Source: an uncultured Lachnospiraceae bacterium | GTDB taxonomy: Bacteria > Bacillota > Clostridia > Lachnospirales > Lachnospiraceae | NCBI GenBank assembly: GCA_910586095.1 | Contig: CAJUHQ010000002.1 | Span: 1-64,000, forward strand | Reading direction: 5' to 3' | DNA: 64,000 nt | Shown here: in pieces, positions 55,797 through 64,000 of the stretch | Layout of the letters: the number at the start of each line of letters is the position of its first letter | Position numbering within the stretch: position 1 is the first letter of the stretch | Position numbers and translations under genes: made by a program | The notes under the pieces: generated by a model | The model's input: only the letters and a program-made list of their open reading frames with translations | What the model was told of the DNA's origin: nothing | Databases searched by the model: none

Positions 55797-56108
55797 TTAT
55801 CCATTCATCTCATTGGTCGCCATAACAAACTGCTGTCGCATACTGTCATCGGCTGTATCATATTCTCCCTGTGCCATGACAAGCGCATCATAAATTTCTG
55901 TGAGCGTATCTCCAAAATCTTCAATCTTTTTAATTAATAGATTATACTGTGTCTCAAATTCATTCAAACCTTTTCCAACCCAGTTTTCCTTTACGGTTGC
56001 TGTAATCTCACCCACCCGAACATTCATTGTATGATATGTATTGACTAACTGTTTAATTTTCTCATGTGTTGCCTGTATCTTGGCTGTTTCTATCGTTCCC
56101 TTCGTCAT
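55797..56108 (-). CDS. WXG100/YwqI-like protein (DUF5344-type)
   Basis: A 103-residue helical hairpin protein with N-W-V-G-K-G turn (Trp 43, Gly 45) and an acidic C-terminal helix. It lies 14 bp after essC and before the YwqH-like gene. Position and form suit either the main WXG100 substrate of the motor or the YwqI partner of the LXG-like protein. RBS AGGGGG. Confidence 0.8.
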   Translation of the reverse strand: MTKGTIETAKIQATHEKIKQLVNTYHTMNVRVGEITATVKENWVGKGLNEFETQYNLLIKKIEDFGDTLTEIYDALVMAQGEYDTADDSMRQQFVMATNEMNG

Positions 56109-56122
56109 TGTTACACCCCCTG

Positions 56123-59100
56123 CTATTCAAATAGTTTGATCTTATTATAGTTAGATCCTTCTATAAAATATCCCATTGTGCTATCAAAGTTAGTATCTGG
56201 TCGTATTCTTGCTTGTAAATCATACATTTTGTTTTCAGTGAGCTGGTCGAAAAATACTGCCTGCTTTATCTCCTTCAAAGTCTTTAAAATTTCTGAGGCG
56301 TTAAAGCTCACTACCTGATTCTCAATATTGGCAAACAAAATAAAGCAATTGGCCTCATTAGCGCGGTTAACTGCTTCTGACAATTCCTTTGCACTCGTCT
56401 TGTCCATACAGATTTTTCGCATAACATCTTGGCTGTTAATAACTAGCATTTTCTTTGTAAAATCACTGACATCCTCCTCATCTGTGCGTGTCATCACAGT
56501 GTCACAAAACTCACTGATAAGAATCAACGATTCTTCACTGTCACTGCTGTACTCTGCAACAAATCCATACTTTTGTGCTGATTTCAGGGCTTTTGTTTTA
56601 TCATCGACAATCACCATTTCTATGTCGTGAAAAACAATAGTCTGTGCCAACATCTCTATCATATTTGTGACAAATCGTGCGCGGCTATGTGCATTGCCAA
56701 GCAGTGCAAGACTTCCTTGTATATTCGTGTCCACACTCTTAAAGGTGACATCTGCAAAATCCATACCCACAACAAGTTCGCCCCTTCTTCTAAAGAATTC
56801 TTCATGAGATGCCATTTCTTCTGAAAGCACCAACTTATCTGGAATCATTGGAATCTTAGTTGCCTGTCCTGTATATTCCTTATTTCTTACATTTATAAAT
56901 GCTTTTAACTCATCATTATGTTCCTTCTCTGTTTTGCCTTCTCCAAAAATTGCAGTTTGATACTCGAGAATCTTCTTATCAAGCATCATCAAACCGCGTC
57001 CTGGTACTTCTTTGGGTGTCTCCTTACAATGCCCAAACATAGTACCATACTCACCAGTGTCATTACAATTCAGTACAAGCTTTTTTGCAAAATTCGCCTG
57101 TGTCCTGTAATTGATAACATTCACGGTTGTCGCCGTAATAATAAAGGAAATACCTACTCCTTGCGCCTCTCTAGTCAATCCGTTTATTTCTTCTGTCTGA
57201 TTAGGAAAATATTCCTTAAATGCTGCCATATTATCAATCATAACCACAATCAAAGGCAAATCTTGAAATCCTGCCTCAAGATAAGACAGATAACTGCTGA
57301 TTCCCTTAGAAGAAATCTGCTTTTTGCGCTCTATTACAATGGTATTGAGCAGTTTAAAGAGGTTCTTGCACTTCTCCTCTGTTCTAGACAAAACTACTCC
57401 ACCCACATGAGAAGATCCCTCAAACTGACTAAGAACTCCGCTGCCACAGTCTACGATGTACAAGTTTACTTGGTCAGGCGTATATTTTCTAAGTAATCCA
57501 TATAAAATTGTCTGAAGTAGTATCGTTTTTCCTGTCTGTGCAGAACCGACAATATAAATATTTTCCCGCGATGGCTCTAAGATCACTTCCTCTTGAGTCT
57601 GCTGGCTTGGATTATCATAGATTCCTATAGGCACCGTAATCCCTATCCTATCTTCTATTTGATAAGACAATTGCGCTGTGCTAAGGCGATCCTGCAATGC
57701 TGGCAGACAGATACCTGGCAAGTGTTTTATGTTGTTACTGTTGCAATATTGGGCAACATAATCCACTACTGCCTGAAGCTGTGTCTGAATATTCTTGTCT
57801 TCTTCCTTTTTCTTATTGGTATATTTTAACGTTTTCTTTCCCCATATATTGCGCTCATAAATCGCGTATGTCTTTTCTTTTGCATCACTGCCAGACGGTA
57901 CAGAAGCGCCACTATATGCAGACTGAAACAGCTCAAAAATTTCATTGTTTCCCACTTGGAAATATGCGCGTCCTGGATCTACAATTTCAGCGGCTAGTGG
58001 TGTTTTTAGTACCTCATTACTATCTTCTCTAGTTTGAACCTTCAAGCACAACTTAAACTTAGAGTTAGACCAAATTTGCGCATCAACGACTCCAGCCGGC
58101 TTCTGTGTTGCCAATATCAAATGAATCCCTAATGTACGTCCAATACGTGCGGCTGAGATTAGTTCCTTCATAAAATCTGGAAATTCTGCTTTTAACTCTG
58201 CAAACTCATCCACAATCATTATTAAATGTGGCATAGGGACATCCACTTTATTTTCTTTGTACAGTTTGATATAATCCTTGATATGATTGACTTCACACGC
58301 TGAAAACATCTCCTGTCTTTTGACAAGCTCCGCTTTGATGGATGCGAGAGAACGGTTGATTTCTCTTCCATCAATATTGGTAATAGTACCAATCAAATGC
58401 GGCAAGTCTTTAAACTGATTTGCCATACCGCCGCCTTTAAAGTCAATCAGAACAAATCCTACTTCATATGGATGGAAAAATGTGGCAAGAGACAGGATAT
58501 AGGTCTGCAAAATCTCACTTTTTCCTGAGCCTGTTGTTCCAGCAACTAACCCATGTGGCCCATGTGCACTTGCTCCGTCACAGATATCCAGACTTACCAC
58601 CTGACTTTTGCTTTTGACTCCTAATGGTACAGACATACTCTTGTGCACTTGCGATTCGGCCCATCTTTTCTCTAAGTCCAAATCATCTACTCCAATAATG
58701 CCCAACAACTCAAACAATGTAATATTTTTGGTCATTGCGCCTTCGAGTGCAATCTCATCTACATAGACTGCTGCCAGTTTTAACGCAGTCTGACGCACTA
58801 CTGCATCGCTTACACTTGGATAACAAAAGTTCGCTACATTATCACCATCCATAGTCTTGAGTAACCCACCCTGATCCTGAGACTCCAAACGGATAATCTC
58901 AGCGCAACCCTGTGGAATATTTTCCTCATAATTTTGAAAATACACAAAAGTAAACCCATACTTTGCACAATCTTTTGTATATTTTGCCACAGGATGTGTA
59001 CTAATAGCATCACAATCTGTGACAAACACAACATAATACTCGTCGATCGCTACTTCTTGCGACTGATGCTCTACTTGACTTTCACGTGCAGACAAAGTTA

Positions 59101-60652
59101 CATACAAATATTCCAAAATTGCATTTTTGCTCTCCTCGTCGCAGACAATGTTTCTGACATCAAGCCTCTTATTCTCTACATTGTGCAGCCACCGAATCCA
59201 GCTAAATGCCTGAATGTCTTCTGGGCGCAAGATATAGACAAATTTCACATCCCCATAAAACTGACGTATTGCCAAATCCATTGTCATATTTCTAATTGCC
59301 TGATATAACGCCTCCTGTTGCCCTACCACACCAATTCCACCTGCCGTTCTAAAATCTGAAACTACTGGACAATCATCTAGAAATCTATATCGGCTGGCGG
59401 TTTCTTCCGCTATGGTTGATAATGGATCTTCTGTGTCAATAAATTCCTGATTCGTATATTTTACCTGATTCTGAGATTCCACGCGCCCTATTCCTAAGTA
59501 CACCTGCAAGAAATCCGCATCATTGATTGTGCGCTCAAAAAGCCTCCTGCCAAACAACTCACTCTCCAACAAGTTATTGTCAAGTGATTCATAAGTAAGC
59601 TTTTTAATACGCAACTCATTTGCTCTAGACTTCTCGATCACATTGACTTTTTCAGCTATATACTGATGATAGGATTGTATTCTATGTTCCCACTCCCTTT
59701 TGTACGATTTTCTGTCTTGTATATAAGTGACAATCGACATCACAATTCCTAGAGACATCGAAACCGCACTGTAGATGACAAATGTTCCTCCACTTCCCAT
59801 AATCCCTCTAAGTACAATCGTCATCGCAAGCATAATGATCGCTGGGATTAAAGACAGAGCTAGACTACGCTCATCCTTTTTAGGTTTTGGTGCTGGATTT
59901 TGTATCTCTAGTTCATCTTCTGGCACCACATAGGACACCCTAGTATTGCGCACAAATTTAGGAAACTCAAAATGAGAGGTTTGCTCCCGAACTAGCCGCC
60001 ATTGCAAGTTGATGACAGTGACGTTTGCGGCCATTGTCGTATAAAGCCTACCTCCTCTATAATAAAATCCATATCCCACTAAAGAAAAGAAATCATATTC
60101 CTTGATTTCGTGCTCTTTGTCAATCTTTACTCCATTTACATAGACTCCATATTGTGCCTTTGTAGCCTTGACAAAAAGCTTTCCATTCATATTTTTTAAC
60201 TCAATAAAATCTGTCTGAACAATTGAATCACGAATTTGGATCTGACAATCCTGCGTACCACCAATCTTGAGATAGCCTACATTAGAAAGATCAATTTCTC
60301 TGTCATAATCCTTCTTCTCATAATCAAAATCCAATGTAAAATACAAGTGCAGTGCATCACTGTTGGAATTCTCATACTTAATAATAATTTCATCACCGTG
60401 TTTTAGTTCTTTTCTCAACAGTTTTTTTACATCATCTGTTGCTAGATACAACCCATCTGAACACATCACATTCCAGTTTCCATTTTCAGATCGTGTAAAA
60501 ATTAGCTGGACAGCAGTAAAAAATAGTTCCTTGCGAAGTCTTATGGTACACTCCACATCTGTACCGACCGTAAATGTTTCGCAATCTTGTGCAATTTCGA
60601 TCTCCCTGTACAAATTTTTGTTTGATATCACTGCCTTATATCTGTTTTGCAT
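56123..60652 (-). CDS. essC: Type VII secretion motor ATPase, EssC/YukB type
   Basis: A 1509-residue FtsK/SpoIIIE-like motor. Order: two degenerate FHA-like domains (about 1-95 and 110-215; the second keeps YGVYVNG), two TM helices (about 265-312), then three ATPase domains. Domain 1 has Walker A GTTGSGKSE near 704 and Walker B LIMIVDEFAEL near 815. Domain 2 has GSAQTGKTILL near 1040 and VVMIDN near 1137. Domain 3 has a decayed P-loop (GNAHSRARF near 1320) but keeps MVIVDD. This layout is that of Firmicutes type VIIb motors. It is flanked by yukD-like and WXG100 genes. Start has GGGAG. Confidence 0.94.
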   Translation of the reverse strand: MQNRYKAVISNKNLYREIEIAQDCETFTVGTDVECTIRLRKELFFTAVQLIFTRSENGNWNVMCSDGLYLATDDVKKLLRKELKHGDEIIIKYENSNSDALHLYFTLDFDYEKKDYDREIDLSNVGYLKIGGTQDCQIQIRDSIVQTDFIELKNMNGKLFVKATKAQYGVYVNGVKIDKEHEIKEYDFFSLVGYGFYYRGGRLYTTMAANVTVINLQWRLVREQTSHFEFPKFVRNTRVSYVVPEDELEIQNPAPKPKKDERSLALSLIPAIIMLAMTIVLRGIMGSGGTFVIYSAVSMSLGIVMSIVTYIQDRKSYKREWEHRIQSYHQYIAEKVNVIEKSRANELRIKKLTYESLDNNLLESELFGRRLFERTINDADFLQVYLGIGRVESQNQVKYTNQEFIDTEDPLSTIAEETASRYRFLDDCPVVSDFRTAGGIGVVGQQEALYQAIRNMTMDLAIRQFYGDVKFVYILRPEDIQAFSWIRWLHNVENKRLDVRNIVCDEESKNAILEYLYVTLSARESQVEHQSQEVAIDEYYVVFVTDCDAISTHPVAKYTKDCAKYGFTFVYFQNYEENIPQGCAEIIRLESQDQGGLLKTMDGDNVANFCYPSVSDAVVRQTALKLAAVYVDEIALEGAMTKNITLFELLGIIGVDDLDLEKRWAESQVHKSMSVPLGVKSKSQVVSLDICDGASAHGPHGLVAGTTGSGKSEILQTYILSLATFFHPYEVGFVLIDFKGGGMANQFKDLPHLIGTITNIDGREINRSLASIKAELVKRQEMFSACEVNHIKDYIKLYKENKVDVPMPHLIMIVDEFAELKAEFPDFMKELISAARIGRTLGIHLILATQKPAGVVDAQIWSNSKFKLCLKVQTREDSNEVLKTPLAAEIVDPGRAYFQVGNNEIFELFQSAYSGASVPSGSDAKEKTYAIYERNIWGKKTLKYTNKKKEEDKNIQTQLQAVVDYVAQYCNSNNIKHLPGICLPALQDRLSTAQLSYQIEDRIGITVPIGIYDNPSQQTQEEVILEPSRENIYIVGSAQTGKTILLQTILYGLLRKYTPDQVNLYIVDCGSGVLSQFEGSSHVGGVVLSRTEEKCKNLFKLLNTIVIERKKQISSKGISSYLSYLEAGFQDLPLIVVMIDNMAAFKEYFPNQTEEINGLTREAQGVGISFIITATTVNVINYRTQANFAKKLVLNCNDTGEYGTMFGHCKETPKEVPGRGLMMLDKKILEYQTAIFGEGKTEKEHNDELKAFINVRNKEYTGQATKIPMIPDKLVLSEEMASHEEFFRRRGELVVGMDFADVTFKSVDTNIQGSLALLGNAHSRARFVTNMIEMLAQTIVFHDIEMVIVDDKTKALKSAQKYGFVAEYSSDSEESLILISEFCDTVMTRTDEEDVSDFTKKMLVINSQDVMRKICMDKTSAKELSEAVNRANEANCFILFANIENQVVSFNASEILKTLKEIKQAVFFDQLTENKMYDLQARIRPDTNFDSTMGYFIEGSNYNKIKLFE

Positions 60653-60672
60653 ACATTAACTCCCATTGTGTT

Positions 60673-60927
60673 CTATTCTGTAAAATTAATAATACTGCCA
60701 TTATGTAATCCTAATTCACGCAGTGTTTTTCCGCCTTTAAGTAGTGCGATCGGATTTTCTGACTTTAAAAAGCAACATTTTATATTTCCTGTATCGATCC
60801 CCAAATCATACGCTGTATTGAGCGCAAGAACCAACTCATTGGCTGAAATTTCTAAAGGAATCTCAAGATCTACAGAAGTACTTCTCTTATGCATATTAAA
60901 TATTACATTCACTACTGTATAATTCAT
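60673..60927 (-). CDS. yukD: YukD/EsaB ubiquitin-like protein
   Basis: An 84-residue ubiquitin-fold protein (NVIFNMHKRSTSVDLEIP strand pair, a LVLALNTAYDLGI helix, and the final LRELGLHNGSIINFTE turn typical of YukD). It lacks a C-terminal Gly-Gly, as family members do, so it is not conjugated. It lies 20 bp upstream of essC, the conserved yukD-yukB pairing of type VIIb systems. Confidence 0.9.
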   Translation of the reverse strand: MNYTVVNVIFNMHKRSTSVDLEIPLEISANELVLALNTAYDLGIDTGNIKCCFLKSENPIALLKGGKTLRELGLHNGSIINFTE

Positions 60928-60954
60928 AGTTCTCTTCCGCCTTTCTACTTGTTT

Positions 60955-62040
60955 CTATGTATTAGAGTTGCGCAGACTAGCCATCAAGAACATTGCAATC
61001 TTTTTGACATCCTCCTCTTTTGCCAGCTCCTCATAGCCAATGTCCGATTCCTTCTCTATATGCCTCACATATTCATCTATTGAATACTGTAACTTTTTAT
61101 TTCCAGATACAGCCACATTTTCCTTATTCTTATCAAAATTATTACATATAAACGTATGTTTTTCACTGTTGATATCGTTGATATTGTTTGCCATTAAATT
61201 GGTCGCTTCCACGCTATTGTTGCCCTGATTGAGTACAAAAACCACTCGGTCTGCTATACTAAGAAGTTTGCTGTTATCCTCATGAAATCCAGTTTCAGCA
61301 TCCACTATAATAAAATCATACTCTCCCGTTTTTTTGGCCGCAACCGCCAATTCCTGATAAACAGTATACGACATTCCCAAAGCCACCAACGAAGCCTTAA
61401 ATGGTGGTATATAAAAAAACTGCTCTTTTCGAACAGTATCCTTTAAAATAGGATAAGCGCCAGTAGACGGTGATGATAATTTGGCGTAGGTATCAATAGC
61501 CAAAATGGGAGTCTGTTGTTTCAAATATTGTTGGAAAGTCTGCAAATATGCCGCATTGATATACAATACTCTTCGGAACTGTTCAGAAAGATTGGAGGCA
61601 ACTGCCATTGACAACAATGTTTTTCCCACACCACCTGTAGCAGAAAAAAATACTACCACTTGCGGCTTCTGATAGATATCTTCCCCCCATTTTCCAAAAC
61701 CACTGGCACCTGCAACCATGTCATAAATCATATTGACACTAGAATATTTATATATTTGAATCACATTTTTATTTTGTTGCTGGTCATCAGTGCTATTTTC
61801 AGTAATCAAAAAAATATGCTCAATATTATTGTGCATGGTCAATGCATCTGTATAGAATTCATCAGAGACAATCAATACTTGTGCGTTTTGTGGGATACTA
61901 AAAAGATTGGTAAAATACTCCTGATCTGTTATAATCTCAAGATTCACCTTATCAAAAAGCTCCTCCACAAACTTAAACTCTAGTAATGTAACATAATCAC
62001 AATCGGTATCTGCTATAATAATTCTAGGTCTAGTTGCCAT
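60955..62040 (-). CDS. TadZ/CpaE-like P-loop ATPase
   Basis: A 361-residue protein with an N-terminal receiver-like domain (about 1-118; the start IIIADTDCDYVTLLEF suits TadZ/CpaE pseudo-receivers) and a ParA/MinD-type ATPase domain (P-loop SATGGVGKT at 133-141, FIIVDAETG as the switch region). TadZ/CpaE proteins place secretion or pilus machines at cell sites. Here it is cotranscribed between an FHA gene and yukD, suggesting it localises the type VII complex; that is inferred. RBS AAGAGGG. Confidence 0.75.
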   Translation of the reverse strand: MATRPRIIIADTDCDYVTLLEFKFVEELFDKVNLEIITDQEYFTNLFSIPQNAQVLIVSDEFYTDALTMHNNIEHIFLITENSTDDQQQNKNVIQIYKYSSVNMIYDMVAGASGFGKWGEDIYQKPQVVVFFSATGGVGKTLLSMAVASNLSEQFRRVLYINAAYLQTFQQYLKQQTPILAIDTYAKLSSPSTGAYPILKDTVRKEQFFYIPPFKASLVALGMSYTVYQELAVAAKKTGEYDFIIVDAETGFHEDNSKLLSIADRVVFVLNQGNNSVEATNLMANNINDINSEKHTFICNNFDKNKENVAVSGNKKLQYSIDEYVRHIEKESDIGYEELAKEEDVKKIAMFLMASLRNSNT

Positions 62041-62053
62041 ATCCTTACCCTCT

Positions 62054-62947
62054 TTATAAATCGATTAGCACCTTAAATTTTGTATTTGCAAGGCCTACAA
62101 TATCCCCATTTTCTAAACGGCGTACTTGTCCCGATGCAATGCGCTCATCGTTGACAAAAGTGCCATTTATGCTGCTCTCATCTTTTATCATATAATCAGC
62201 ATTGTTTCTCAATATTGTACAATGTTTACGCCCTATCGCAGTATTGAATCCAACCACGACATCCACTAAAGATGCATTTCTTCCTATTGTCAAAATATCT
62301 TTTGCTACTTCTATTGTCATAGACTGTGGTGCATTAAGTGCTATAAGACGCATCTTTTGTCTAGGCTTTTGCATCTGTTGTACTGATGCCTGATTTTTAT
62401 TCTCATCTAAGTCTTCTAATTTTATAGATCTATTAGACAAATTGTCATGCAGTCGCCTCATCTGATCGCTATGCATGCTAAACTCTGTATTAATCAGACG
62501 TGTCATTTCCGTCCGAAGTGCTTCCTCAAACATAGTATAATCTTCATGCACTTTTGGCTGTATAGGTACATAGACTAAACGTGTCTCACAGGTATATGGA
62601 TCTACATAAATTTTATCGCTGCTCACCTCAATGTTTTGACAGGATAAAAAACCATTTTTCTTGATGGCTACAACACTTTTTAAAAGTTTGTCCACAATTG
62701 TCAAAAAAACTTTTTCATCGATTCCTCTACACATCACTTGCAGGCTTTTTAAATCGCCTGGCATATATAAAAGCTGCCCTTTTCCATTAAAGAGCATGCT
62801 CATACACTTGACAAACTGTGTCCCGCCTTGACTTTGCATTACTTTGTATTCCATCTGATTAAGAGAATATTCCTTTTCCAAAATATAGGAAAATTTTTCA
62901 TTCACTCGCTGTTCTCGTATTTTTTGGCTTTCTAGCAATTTCTTCAT
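62054..62947 (-). CDS. FHA-domain protein with DUF6382-like N-terminus
   Basis: A 297-residue cytoplasmic protein. Residues about 20-170 form a DUF6382-like domain (LLYMPGDLKSLQVMCRG), and residues 200-297 an FHA domain with IGRN at 221-224 and NGTFVN at 261-266. The usual SxxH of FHA is present as GRKH (239-242), so the pThr-contacting Ser is Gly. It is first in the operon behind a consensus promoter and probably couples kinase signalling to the motor. RBS AGGGG. Confidence 0.85.
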   Translation of the reverse strand: MKKLLESQKIREQRVNEKFSYILEKEYSLNQMEYKVMQSQGGTQFVKCMSMLFNGKGQLLYMPGDLKSLQVMCRGIDEKVFLTIVDKLLKSVVAIKKNGFLSCQNIEVSSDKIYVDPYTCETRLVYVPIQPKVHEDYTMFEEALRTEMTRLINTEFSMHSDQMRRLHDNLSNRSIKLEDLDENKNQASVQQMQKPRQKMRLIALNAPQSMTIEVAKDILTIGRNASLVDVVVGFNTAIGRKHCTILRNNADYMIKDESSINGTFVNDERIASGQVRRLENGDIVGLANTKFKVLIDL

Positions 62948-63048
62948 TTACATACCCCTGAGCTGATTCAACTAAGCATTTTTCGTCATCTTAAGCCTTT
63001 GTTTTGAGCTTTTCCATATTTTGACATAAACTAGCATTTTTCTTCATA
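62948..63048 (-). other. Leader of the FHA-TadZ-yukD-essC transcript
   Basis: About 95 nt of AT-rich 5' leader; no further element recognised. Confidence 0.4.
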
Positions 63049-63077
63049 ATTATAAAATAATTATAAACTAGTGTCAA
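63049..63077 (-). promoter_or_regulatory. Consensus promoter of the type VII core operon
   Basis: Minus strand: -35 TTGACA, 17-bp spacer, -10 TATAAT. It starts a unit at the FHA gene and makes the core operon independent of the zinc-ribbon FHA gene upstream. Confidence 0.85.
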
Positions 63078-63248
63078 TATACTCATAGTTCTAGTGGTAT
63101 CTGCTGTGCTATACTATCTGTCCTGTCAAAACAGTTTACTGCACTAATTCAGATTAAAATGTATTTAGACTTTAACTTTGATTGTATAGTAAGCAACTTT
63201 TACATTCTTAAAAAACTTTTGTATTAAAAAATCTATCCATCAACTAAT

Positions 63249-63293
63249 AATAGCCATGCAACATGAATTCTTCCATCCTGCACGGCTATCCAT
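63249..63293 (-). terminator. Possible terminator after the zinc-ribbon FHA gene
   Basis: Minus strand stem ATAGCCGTGCA / TGCATGGCTAT (with a G-U pair) after the stop codon. The 3' tail is only partly T-rich. The region 63,078-63,248 holds no gene. Confidence 0.45.
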
Positions 63294-63297
63294 ATCA

Positions 63298-63948
63298 TCA
63301 AAAAATTTTAAATTCAAACTCTTCATCTGCAAGCCAAAATCTTGTTCCATTCATAAGAGGAACTTGTTCATTGACTGCTATACTTCTCCCATTGACATAA
63401 GTATGATTGGTTGAGCCTAGATCTATAATCATAAACTGACCACTCTTATTAATAATCTTGGCATGAATACGTGAAATTGCTCGATTATCTGCGATACAAT
63501 AATTCACCATTCCCTGCTTTTTCCCAATCACAAATTCCAAACAATTCACACTGACTAGTGTGTTCATCTTACATCGAAGTATGTAGGCAGAACTTCCACC
63601 GACCTGCATCCCACAATTAATGCAAAATCGCATGTCAGCCGACACCAACGCGCCACACCCACACTGAAATGTATGAGGAATACGCTCACTTACTTGTGTC
63701 CCACAACTTGTACAAAATCGTACTCCTGGAGCAAATTGTATTCCACATGTCGTACAAGTATTGGTTGCCCTATATGACTGATTTCGTTTTTGTATATGTG
63801 GCAGGCCTGTCATGACATTCCCCTGCTGCATATCATTAAACACTGTCTGGATATTGTTTGTATTTGATTTCACTGCTTGCCCGCACCCAGTACAAAATTG
63901 TACATGTGGTTCTAGTTCCTTTTGGCAATTGGAGCATCTCATTTCCAA
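63298..63948 (-). CDS. Triple zinc-ribbon FHA protein
   Basis: A 216-residue protein with three zinc ribbons (Cys 5/8/19/22, 65/68/79/82, and 96/98/109/112) and a C-terminal FHA domain (about 130-216). The FHA signature is good: GK at 142-143 (Lys for the usual Arg), SRIH at 159-162, and GSTNHTYVNG at 178-187. A TTG at 63948 or an ATG at 63942 can serve as start; both suit the GGAAGGA upstream. The same ribbon type is found on the motif-array protein at 44,158-46,026, hinting at joint function. Confidence 0.85.
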   Translation of the reverse strand: MEMRCSNCQKELEPHVQFCTGCGQAVKSNTNNIQTVFNDMQQGNVMTGLPHIQKRNQSYRATNTCTTCGIQFAPGVRFCTSCGTQVSERIPHTFQCGCGALVSADMRFCINCGMQVGGSSAYILRCKMNTLVSVNCLEFVIGKKQGMVNYCIADNRAISRIHAKIINKSGQFMIIDLGSTNHTYVNGRSIAVNEQVPLMNGTRFWLADEEFEFKIF

Positions 63949-64000
63949 ACACCATCCTTCCTAAAGACTACAATGCTACTTTTTTGTGAGATCTGACTCA

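Noticed and set aside
63110..63130. Second TTGACA on the minus strand upstream of the FHA gene
   Set aside because: No acceptable -10 at 16-18 bp; the TTGACA/TATAAT pair at 63,049-63,077 is far better.
1..64000. CRISPR arrays, rRNA genes, intact insertion sequences
   Set aside because: No regularly spaced direct repeats with unique spacers, no rRNA-like sequence and no transposase with a catalytic domain were seen.

Overview
The window looks like a chromosomal segment of an AT-rich, low-GC Gram-positive anaerobe of the Clostridia, most likely a Lachnospiraceae member. The basis is family-level protein resemblance (lysS, greA, dusB, coaX, birA in one block; dnaE-pfkA-trkH-trkA; a PBSX/diffocin-type tail cluster; a YukB/YukD-type secretion locus), AGGAGG ribosome binding sites and AT-rich intergenic DNA. 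Genus and species cannot be fixed from the sequence alone.

Layout. (1) 135-11,350, minus strand: a contractile tail module in PBSX/diffocin order (ArpU-like regulator, tail terminator, sheath, tube, tape-measure chaperone with a canonical -1 slippery heptamer, tape measure, LysM protein, XkdQ/R/S/T-like baseplate proteins, DUF2313-like protein, tail fibre). No capsid, portal, terminase, integrase or lysis gene is visible, so an R-type tailocin or a prophage remnant is likely. (2) 11.6-13.8 kb, plus strand: a divergent promoter region, a cI-like repressor, and an XRE/ImmA-like pair with palindromic operators, ending at a tRNA-Gly gene. (3) 13.9-17.8 kb: a double HAD protein, two tandem regulators that join a transposase-type HTH to an XRE HTH, a probable group II intron maturase scrap, and a CdiI_2-like orphan immunity protein. 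(4) 17.9-36.4 kb, minus strand: housekeeping genes (lysS, greA, dusB, coaX, birA, argF, a SleB-like hydrolase, proC, an rRNA methyltransferase, potassium uptake trkA/trkH, pfkA, dnaE), interspersed with families of dispersed palindromic repeats. (5) 36.6-44.1 kb: a 945-residue orphan repeat-type protein, a chemoreceptor with a long leader, a YitT-family protein and a membrane-anchored metallophosphoesterase. (6) 44.1-64 kb, minus strand: a type VII (WXG100/ESX-like) secretion locus interleaved with Ser/Thr phosphorylation components.

The type VII region is the most notable part. In order of transcription it encodes a zinc-ribbon FHA protein, a second FHA protein, a TadZ/CpaE-like ATPase, a YukD ubiquitin-like protein, an EssC/YukB motor ATPase, a WXG100/YwqI-like protein, a YwqH-like coiled coil, an LXG-like candidate substrate, a small membrane protein, a TPR protein, two more WXG100-like proteins, a PP2C phosphatase, a transmembrane Ser/Thr kinase with a YARHG domain, a Sel1 plus AlgX/SGNH protein, and a zinc-ribbon membrane protein carrying a regularly spaced array of E-T-T/E-G-T threonine motifs. 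This suggests a secretion machine gated by threonine phosphorylation and FHA reading, similar in logic to the T6SS threonine-phosphorylation pathway. The usual EsaA/YueB, EssA and EssB/YukC partners are not seen and could lie beyond the right edge.
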